A DNA stretch of 8,620 nt from Verrucomicrobiota bacterium. Lineage in GTDB: Bacteria; Verrucomicrobiota; Verrucomicrobiia; Verrucomicrobiales; DEV007. The DNA lies in assembly GCA_020630835.1 (NCBI GenBank), contig JAHDIL010000055.1, forward strand, positions 1 to 8,620, written 5' to 3'. The stretch's first letter is position 1. Each line of letters opens with the position of its first letter. Position numbers and translations under genes: made by a program. Below the pieces are notes generated by a model. It ran no database searches. It was not told the DNA's origin and saw only the letters and a program-made list of their open reading frames with translations. Below, piece by piece: positions 1 through 4,730 of this stretch.

Positions 1-72
1 ATGCTGACAAAGACCTTTTGTGCATTCGAGGGCACATGGGGGAAACGTGAGCTAGCGTTGTTTCGGAGAGCA

Positions 73-327
73 CTACAATTTTTCGTAAGTCCCGACATCC
101 CGTTTTTCGAGCACAGTAAAGCCCGCTTTTTTCGCATCACTTACCGACATTGGCTTTAGGATCTGGGGTGAGCTTACGCCTTTGGAAATGAGCTTCTTTA
201 CCGGGTTTTTGCACAGGGGGCAATGGGTCAATGCCGGACGAGAGAGTGGGCGATGCAGTTCGAACCCATTGCGGCAGCGCAGGCAGCCTTTATCAGGGTC
301 GGTGGTGATGTATTCGTAAACCGGCAT
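73..327 (-). CDS. FmdB-family zinc-ribbon protein
   Basis: This 84-residue cytosolic protein begins MPVYEY, the usual opening of FmdB/CxxC_CxxC_SSSS family proteins. It has one zinc ribbon made of two CxxC knuckles, Cys15-Cys18 and Cys36-Cys39. The family name comes from a putative regulator of formamidase genes, but for most members the function is unknown, and the ribbon probably binds one Zn. After the ribbon comes a basic stretch (KKLISKG) and a tail ending in YEKL. The ATG at 325-327 has no Shine-Dalgarno before it, like most genes here. The gene lies downstream of rpsN on the same strand, but a strong terminator lies between them, so it probably has its own promoter in the 50 or so bases upstream; I could not pick one out. 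Family assignment is fairly secure; the biological role is not. Confidence 0.85.
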   Translation of the reverse strand: MPVYEYITTDPDKGCLRCRNGFELHRPLSRPALTHCPLCKNPVKKLISKGVSSPQILKPMSVSDAKKAGFTVLEKRDVGTYEKL

Positions 328-379
328 TGGGACTATCGTAGGGGCAAGACCGCAGGAAATCGACTAGAATTCTGGACAC

Positions 380-406
380 AAAAAAAGCGACGCTCAGGTC
401 GCTTTT
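380..406 (-). terminator. Intrinsic terminator after rpsN
   Basis: A perfect 9-bp inverted repeat (AAAAGCGAC at 383-391, GTCGCTTTT at 398-406) flanks a 6-base loop. Read on the minus strand it is followed by an unbroken run of seven Ts (380-386), the classic Rho-independent layout. It lies 32 bases beyond the rpsN stop codon and ahead of the FmdB-type gene, so it should end the rpsN transcript and uncouple the two genes. On the plus strand the T run is shorter, so it may also act weakly in that direction. Confidence 0.85.
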
Positions 407-438
407 CTCGTTCAAAAAGAAAGGAGGGGTAATCGATG

Positions 439-708
439 CTACCAGCTAGACTTAGTGACGCCGGGAATCATCCCGTGCGAAGCCAGCTCACGGAAGCAGA
501 TACGTGACATCTTGAAACGACGAAGGTAACCATGACGACGACCGGTGATCTCACAGCGGTTTACAACGCGCGTAGGAGAAGCATCACGAGGCAGCATAGT
601 GAGGCCTACATAATCCTTTTCTTCTTTCAACTTCCTGCGCAACGGAGCATATTTCGCAACGGTGCGAGCTTTGCGCTTGTTTCTTGCAATCCAACTTTTC
701 TTCGCCAT
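439..708 (-). CDS. rpsN: 30S ribosomal protein S14 (zinc-free type)
   Basis: This is the small-subunit protein S14, which binds 16S rRNA in the 30S head. At 89 residues it opens MAKKSW, contains the family core LPRDASPTR...[16 protein letters not shown] (about residues 39-65), and ends with the typical IPGVTKSSW. Only two cysteines are present (Cys52 and Cys71) and there are no CxxC pairs, so this is the C-minus form that needs no zinc. The length equals that of the zinc-independent paralogue known from Bacillus and is shorter than the roughly 100-residue enterobacterial S14. The ATG at 706-708 lacks a Shine-Dalgarno. No other ribosomal protein gene is adjacent: the gene stands alone, outside a spc-type operon, and ends in its own terminator at 380-406. 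Whether a second, zinc-binding S14 exists elsewhere in the genome cannot be told from here. Confidence 0.97.
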   Translation of the reverse strand: MAKKSWIARNKRKARTVAKYAPLRRKLKEEKDYVGLTMLPRDASPTRVVNRCEITGRRHGYLRRFKMSRICFRELASHGMIPGVTKSSW

Positions 709-819
709 AGGGACGCGGAGTTTATTCAGAAATCAGAAAATTCAAGTGATAATCGGTGCTTTTGGCGGGAAAAACCTGTTTTTATGACTTCCAAAGCGCT
801 ATAAACCGACCTGTTCGTC
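709..819. promoter_or_regulatory. Divergent promoter region, rpsN / exported protein
   Basis: These 111 bases separate two genes transcribed away from each other, so both promoters should lie here. For the rightward gene there is a TATAAA at 800-805, a fair -10 that would place the transcript start only about 8 bases before the ATG. The sequence 17 bases further upstream (TGTTTT) is a poor -35. For rpsN I see TTGAAT near 738-743 on the minus strand but no well-spaced -10. A 14-base inverted repeat (AAAAAC-CT-GTTTTT, 770-783) sits in the middle and could be an operator or chance. No recognisable Zur box was found. The region is assigned by position, not by strong motifs. Confidence 0.3.
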
Positions 820-1620
820 ATGAAACTCTTCTTTTGGCCTCTTACCTTATTTTATTTGCTCATCTCTCTAGCTGTTCCAGCCGCCGAGACTGACCAGGCT
901 AAAGAAACGGTCGGCCGTGTGTTTGATTTTACTAAGGCCGACGATCAGGCTCAGTTTCTTTCACGCTACCCTCAGCACAAGCAGTCAGGTCGCGTATCGG
1001 ACTTTATTATCGCGCTAAGTCGCGACGGGGTGCTGGAGGATGACCAAGCTCGGGCGACGGTCGTTGCTTTTCTAGCTCAGCTGTTTCGACAGGAGCGTCA
1101 GTCTATCGGGCTATGGTATGATGCCTGGTTGCGGGGGATGCCGCCGCGTCATCTTAAGGTGATCCACAGCGCGCTACTCTACTCCCGGACCTCTGAGGCT
1201 GATGCGCTGATGCTCAGGCTATTTGGGGACCGATATCGTCAGCAAAAGACGGAGGTGCAGAAAATCCTTGAGATGCCGATCGACTCCGTGCTCACCCTGC
1301 CGATGCTCTGGGGCTTTTACTACGCAACCGAGTCGGAAACTGCGCTGCGGCGTGTTGTTTTGTGCTTTCGGCTGAATGCGGCCCCAAAACAGCTGGACGG
1401 ACTTGAGGTTCCTGAAGGGTTTACGCCCTACTACCAGGTGCTGCCTGATCTTGCCTTCGAAACCCTGCTTAACGGGGCTCGCGAGCATCCTCCGGTCAGA
1501 GACACGCTAGAAAGCTTTCTGGAGCAGGCGGCTGCAGGGGAGACGCCGGTAGACGAATTTCTTACCAATGAGGAAAAGGCGGGTATTGAGCGCGTGCTGG
1601 CCGCCTTGGAAGAAAAGTAG
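820..1620 (+). CDS. Exported alpha-helical protein of unknown function
   Basis: I do not recognise this 266-residue protein with confidence. Residues 1-22 form a signal peptide: a Lys at position 2, a hydrophobic core (FFWPLTLFYLLISLAV), and a likely signal peptidase I site after PAA. The mature part looks soluble and mostly helical, with no further membrane segment. Charged amphipathic helices run around 55-90, 115-150, 165-190 and 222-264, the last ending in LAALEEK. The stretch LWGFYYATESETALRRVV (163-180) resembles a motif I recall from uncharacterised exported proteins of other Gram-negatives; this is memory, not a search. There are no catalytic motifs, heme sites or metal-binding cysteines (a single Cys at 182). 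It probably works in the periplasm. The ATG at 820 is favoured because the signal peptide starts right there. The gene diverges from rpsN and converges on the lipoprotein gene at 1710-2135, so it appears monocistronic. Confidence 0.82.
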   Translation: MKLFFWPLTLFYLLISLAVPAAETDQAKETVGRVFDFTKADDQAQFLSRYPQHKQSGRVSDFIIALSRDGVLEDDQARATVVAFLAQLFRQERQSIGLWYDAWLRGMPPRHLKVIHSALLYSRTSEADALMLRLFGDRYRQQKTEVQKILEMPIDSVLTLPMLWGFYYATESETALRRVVLCFRLNAAPKQLDGLEVPEGFTPYYQVLPDLAFETLLNGAREHPPVRDTLESFLEQAAAGETPVDEFLTNEEKAGIERVLAALEEK

Positions 1621-1626
1621 AACCCT

Positions 1627-1659
1627 CGCCATCTCACAACCGTTCTTATGAGATGGGCG
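1627..1659. terminator. Hairpin between convergent genes
   Basis: The left arm CGCCATCTCA (1627-1636) pairs with TGAGATGGGCG (1649-1659) over ten base pairs with one bulged G, around a 12-base loop. An outer CCCTC (1623-1627) could pair further with GAGGG at 1665-1669. It sits 6 bases past the stop of the rightward exported-protein gene and about 50 bases past the stop of the leftward lipoprotein gene, as expected for a shared terminator. There is no T run next to either arm, so it may act with Rho or stabilise the 3' ends rather than terminate by itself. Confidence 0.5.
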
Positions 1660-1709
1660 AAGAAGAGGGGCGAAAACTTCGGGTTTGAAAGCGCAACAGC
1701 GCGCCAGCT

Positions 1710-2135
1710 TTAGAAGGAGGCCGCGAAGGCTTTCGTCAATTCGGAGAGTTTTGCGATTTCAGCCTTTGTTTCAGCCGGTTTGAAGCCTTCAGATTTGAGA
1801 TGGATCTCCTCGACAACAACAGCAAGGTCCTCGGCGGCTTTTTTCTGGTCACCCTCGGCGTTCTCGGCGAAGTAGGCCACGGCTTTCTCCAAATGGTAGG
1901 TGCTCATGTGGATCTCGTGAAGTTCTTGAGTATCGAGCTTCTGTTTGCCGATGATCTCGTCGGTGCGCTCTTTAAAGATCGACTTTGCGGCGTCTAGGGT
2001 GGTCACATCTGGCACCTCCATATGCTTAGTCGGCTTTTCGGGAGCCTCCGCAGACGTGGTCGTGTTTTGATCACAGGAGATCATAACGAGTGCTGAGAGA
2101 GTTATGGCTGAACAATAAATGGTGATAAATTTCAT
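1710..2135 (-). CDS. Small lipoprotein, possibly DUF6746-like
   Basis: This 141-residue protein starts with a lipoprotein signal: Lys2, a hydrophobic core (about 4-19) and VMISC, with Cys21 as the likely lipidated residue. The residue after Cys21 is Asp, which in enteric bacteria keeps lipoproteins in the inner membrane. A short Thr/Ser/Pro-rich linker (about 22-40) leads to a charged helical domain (about 44-138) containing LHEIHMSTYHLEKAV (72-86) and ending KAFAASF. The pairing of a helix preceding 'HEIHMSTYHLEKA' with a following acidic helix recalls DUF6746 periplasmic proteins; this match is from memory and tentative. The open frame extends 40 codons upstream, but the extension is basic and would bury the signal peptide, so the ATG at 2133-2135 is the better start. 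A GGAG lies 13 bases before it, the only Shine-Dalgarno-like sequence in the window. The gene diverges from dusB across 159 bases; its function is unknown. Confidence 0.85.
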   Translation of the reverse strand: MKFITIYCSAITLSALVMISCDQNTTTSAEAPEKPTKHMEVPDVTTLDAAKSIFKERTDEIIGKQKLDTQELHEIHMSTYHLEKAVAYFAENAEGDQKKAAEDLAVVVEEIHLKSEGFKPAETKAEIAKLSELTKAFAASF

Positions 2136-2294
2136 ATGGGTATAGATGCTCCATAGGTAAGCGGTGAGCGCAAGTGTCGATTTTAGCGCATGCTTGCGGG
2201 TGCGCTTTAGTGCCCAGGCTGTCTTCTTCACGTATGTAGATACTTGAAAGCCCATTGTTCTCCATGCATCTTAAGCCCTGCTAAGTCCTATCGC

Positions 2295-3302
2295 ATGTCG
2301 CTTCCCTGGTTTCAAAATAATGCTTTTCCGCTTTATCTCGCTCCTATGGCGGGGGTGACGGATTTGGTATTTCGTCGGCTCTGCAAAGAGCTGGGTGCAG
2401 ATGTTATGGTGACAGAGTTCGTCTCTGCTGAGGGCATTATTCAGGCAGATGATCGAACACGGATTTACACCGAGTTTGATGAGGGGCAGCGCCCGGTTGG
2501 AGTGCAGTTGTTCGGAGCAGATGGGCCGCGCATGGCGGAGGCTGCGCGAAAAATTATCGACTGGAAACAGCCTGACTTCATCGACATTAACTTCGGTTGC
2601 CCTGTGAAAAAAGTGGTCGCTCGTAATGGGGGGTCATCCCTTCTGAAGGATTGCCCTCTATTGGAGGACGTAGCGAAAAGCATCGCCGAGGGTGTGGGTG
2701 ATCAGGTGCCGGTGACGGCGAAAATCCGCACTGGCTGGGATCAAGATACGATCAACGCGCCGAACGTTTGTCGTATCCTTGAGGATGTGGGCATGCAGGC
2801 CATCGCTATCCATGGGCGCACTCGCTCACAGGGGTATTCGGGTGAGGCCGATTGGGATGTGATCAATGAGTGTGCCGAAAGCGTTAGTGTGCCGGTGATC
2901 GGGAACGGGGACATCGCTTGTGGAGTGGATGTCGAGCGACATCAAAAAGAGAGTTCAGTCTCTGGCGTGATGATCGGTCGCGCCGCTATGCAGTATCCTT
3001 GGGTGTTTCAAGAAGCAAAGCATTACTTGGCGACTGGCAAGCACCTGCCGAAGATCTCGCGCGAAGAGCGCTGGGACTTCATCCTGCGCCATGCAAAGAT
3101 GCTGATAGAGTGGGGGAAGTTTCCTACTGAAAAACTAGCCATGCAGGCGTTTCGCTCCAGAATGATGGCCTATTCCAAAGGCTTGCCTGCCGGGAAGCAG
3201 ATCCGCACTGCCTGCACGAAGGTGGAGAGTGTGGCTGAGCTAGAGGATATCGCCTCAGCCTATTTGGCGCGGTATGAGGAGGCGGAGCTGGCGGGGGTGT
3301 GA
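2295..3302 (+). CDS. dusB: tRNA-dihydrouridine synthase (DusB type)
   Basis: This FMN enzyme reduces specific uridines in the tRNA D-loop to dihydrouridine with NAD(P)H. At 335 residues its length is normal. The N-terminal TIM barrel carries the family motifs in order: LAPMAGVTD (15-23), TEF (40-42), VGVQLFG (68-74) and DINFGCPVKKV (97-107) with the catalytic Cys102. Next come TAKIRTGW (141-148; Lys143 and Arg145 near FMN), AIHGRTRSQGYSG (171-183; His173), VIGNGDI (201-207) and GVMIGRAAM (224-232; phosphate binding). The C-terminal part (about 245-335) is the helical tRNA-binding domain. The KKV after the active Cys and the overall layout favour DusB over DusA or DusC. The ATG at 2295 places the barrel start 15 residues in, as usual; a TTG at 2244 would add a Cys/Pro-rich head with no family support. 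There is no Shine-Dalgarno. The gene stands alone between two minus-strand genes, not beside fis or ntr genes as in Proteobacteria. Confidence 0.95.
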   Translation: MSLPWFQNNAFPLYLAPMAGVTDLVFRRLCKELGADVMVTEFVSAEGIIQADDRTRIYTEFDEGQRPVGVQLFGADGPRMAEAARKIIDWKQPDFIDINFGCPVKKVVARNGGSSLLKDCPLLEDVAKSIAEGVGDQVPVTAKIRTGWDQDTINAPNVCRILEDVGMQAIAIHGRTRSQGYSGEADWDVINECAESVSVPVIGNGDIACGVDVERHQKESSVSGVMIGRAAMQYPWVFQEAKHYLATGKHLPKISREERWDFILRHAKMLIEWGKFPTEKLAMQAFRSRMMAYSKGLPAGKQIRTACTKVESVAELEDIASAYLARYEEAELAGV

Positions 3303-3332
3303 CGCACAGGCTGAAAGCTTGTTAGCCTGAGA

Positions 3333-3369
3333 AGGACGGGCATAATTTGCGCAGCCCTCCTCTGGTTTT
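3333..3369 (+). terminator. Possible terminator after dusB
   Basis: AGGA-c-GGGC (3333-3341) can pair with GCCC-TCCT (3354-3361), eight base pairs with one bulged C around a 12-base loop, followed after CTGG by TTTT (3366-3369). It lies about 30 bases past the dusB stop. The bulge and the short, displaced T run make it a modest candidate. A weaker stem, CAGGCT/AGCCTG (3307-3328), precedes it. Confidence 0.35.
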
Positions 3370-3451
3370 ATCAAAAGCGTTCCTGAGTAGGTAGTTTCTC
3401 TGCTATGCCGCTCCTAGTAGCGCTCATGTAGAAAAGATTCTCTCTTCGGTA

Positions 3452-4264
3452 TCAACGTTTTTTGCGCAGTAACCATGGCACCCTGCGCCTCCACTTCGCC
3501 AAAAAGCTCAACCGGTTTCGCCTGCTCGACAGGATCTCAAACGTCTTTGTCCCCATCCATAGTAGGAGGGTCGCTAGAGCGGCGGCTGGAATAGCGAATC
3601 GCTCTCGCTGCTGTAGCCAGATGATAAGGTCATTACCCAGCAGGTGAGCGAGTGTGACTAGCACGAGCGCTGACAAGCCACCAGCAAGCCCCATAAACAG
3701 GCAGAAACGCCCGATAGGATACGAGAGCACTCCTGCAGCGGCATAGATGGGTAACCGGGAACCCGGAAGCAACCGTGATGAGAAAATTAGCTTGGCTCCA
3801 TGTTCGCGAAATAGCTCCTCCGCCTGCACCACCATGCGCTCCTTTACTAGCCAGCGAATGGGGCGACGACGCAGCAACCCAATGCCGCCGATTCGGCCGA
3901 TCACATACAGTCCTACATCTCCTAGATATATGCCAAGGAATCCCCCAAAAAGGGCCGCCCAATAGGGGATAGAACCCTTGCTTGATAGAATGCCAGCGGA
4001 GAGGCAAGCGAGGTCTTCCGAAATCAACGTTGCTGCCGCAATAGAAATAATCGCGCGGCCGAGAGGCAGGTTATCAGGAATGCTCAAGAATGAAGAGAGT
4101 TCACCTTTTTTAGAAAGAGTCTGCGTTGATGATTCATCAGCGGATCCACATCCTGTCGCCATCAATGCGATCATACCGCTCAGACACATAGTCAAAACAA
4201 CCCGGCCTGGGCTGCTAAAAAATGACGGCAGGGAATGTCTCGAAGGTAGTCGGAAAAGCAGCAT
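3452..4264 (-). CDS. DedA/VTT-family membrane protein with lipoprotein-like N-terminus
   Basis: Residues about 60-255 form a DedA/VTT domain, a family of inner-membrane proteins linked to lipid scrambling (undecaprenyl phosphate or phospholipid carriers) and membrane homeostasis. Visible hallmarks are the acidic pair SEDLACLSAG (82-91), GDVGLYVIGR (115-124), and the signature FSSRLLPGSRLPIYAAAG (161-178) with Arg164, Pro167 and Arg170. Two or three hydrophobic helices follow, and the tail is very basic (RRNRLSFLAKWRRR...RKKR). The N-terminus is unusual: a basic region, a hydrophobic core (about 21-37) and MATGC with Cys39, then a Ser/Thr-rich linker. This looks like a lipoprotein signal on a polytopic protein. 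The ATG at 4262-4264 was chosen; a TTG at 4310-4312 would add 16 residues, and an ATG at 4187-4189 would leave a shorter head still containing the Cys. None has a Shine-Dalgarno. No close neighbour shares its strand. Confidence 0.88.
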   Translation of the reverse strand: MLLFRLPSRHSLPSFFSSPGRVVLTMCLSGMIALMATGCGSADESSTQTLSKKGELSSFLSIPDNLPLGRAIISIAAATLISEDLACLSAGILSSKGSIPYWAALFGGFLGIYLGDVGLYVIGRIGGIGLLRRRPIRWLVKERMVVQAEELFREHGAKLIFSSRLLPGSRLPIYAAAGVLSYPIGRFCLFMGLAGGLSALVLVTLAHLLGNDLIIWLQQRERFAIPAAALATLLLWMGTKTFEILSSRRNRLSFLAKWRRRVPWLLRKKR

Positions 4265-4730
4265 GAGGGGGCATTCGCCCAACAGGCTATAGCGGCCTTT
4301 CAGGGTCTTCAAGTTTTGGCTTTACGGTCTCTAACCTCAAGGCGAGAGCATGGTTCGAGAAGTCTGATAAGTGCGCCGAGGGGCAGCTGATGCGCAAGCT
4401 CCGTGAAACCAATGACTAAGAGAGTGAATACGGGAGCATGATCCTGGGCAGAATGATAGAGAGAGACTTTACCTGGAAGTTTCCAGGTCCTGCTACCCCG
4501 ATAAGTCCAGAAATGCTAGAGCAGAGGGCTCAAGGTAGAGGAAATGCGAGAGCTAAAGCGCCCGAAGTGGACCTTGGCTGAAAGATCGCAAAACGCATGT
4601 CTGTCTGTGATGGTGATACTCGATAGGGTAACAAGGGGAGCTTGTGGATCTTGCCCTACCGAATAAAACGATGCGAGTTCGCGATGAGAACACGTTTAAA
4701 ATCCCTAATGTTTAGACATCTGGAAGGGGG
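4265..4730. other. 466-base region without a convincing gene
   Basis: This stretch lies upstream of the DedA gene and downstream of the large surface-protein gene. On the plus strand the frame starting at 4321 reads as protein-like text (for example ARAWFEKSDKCAEGQLMRKL from 4342) but is broken by TAA at 4417, TGA at 4579 and TAG at 4624. The segment from the ATG at 4438 gives a 47-codon ORF with a mixed, partly rare codon choice (several AGA, ATA). This could be a decayed gene or chance; no family is recognised. The region must also contain the DedA promoter and the 3' end of the large gene, but I found neither a good -35/-10 pair nor a hairpin with a T run. A perfect inverted repeat at 4471-4488 is listed separately. 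Confidence 0.4.
4471..4488. repeat. Inverted repeat in the intergenic region
   Basis: ACCTGGAA (4471-4478) is followed by GT and then its exact reverse complement TTCCAGGT (4481-4488). As RNA it would fold as a 6-bp stem with a 6-base loop. No T run follows on either strand, so it is not a standard intrinsic terminator. It could be a protein-binding site or part of a decayed element. Confidence 0.45.

Noticed and set aside
770..783. AAAAACCTGTTTTT as a terminator
   Set aside because: The loop would be only two bases and the stem is A/T-only; at most a weak operator-like palindrome.
532..804. Open plus-strand frame opposite rpsN
   Set aside because: It overlaps the certain S14 gene on the other strand, has no family features, and runs into the divergent promoter region.
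1688..1711. AAAGC...GCTTT hairpin at the lipoprotein stop codon
   Set aside because: Only five pairs with a poorly paired interior, and it overlaps the stop codon; not convincing as a terminator.
2071..2255. Upstream extension of the lipoprotein frame, and another minus-strand frame here
   Set aside because: The extension is basic and would bury the signal peptide; the other frame overlaps it and shows no protein signature.
2244..2294. TTG start for dusB adding 17 residues
   Set aside because: The family starts close to the barrel; the added residues (Cys, Pro, His) have no counterpart and there is no Shine-Dalgarno.
4310..4312. TTG start for the DedA gene
   Set aside because: The ATG at 4262-4264 already gives a basic region plus a hydrophobic core; the extra 16 residues add nothing recognisable. 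Kept as an alternative only.
4352..4359. GGTTCGAG resembling a tRNA T-loop
   Set aside because: The flanking bases do not form a T stem, and no acceptor, D or anticodon arm can be drawn around it.
4624..4659. TAGGG/CCCTA with inner CAAG/CTTG as a terminator for the large gene
   Set aside because: The arms are interrupted by unpaired bases and no T run follows on the minus strand.
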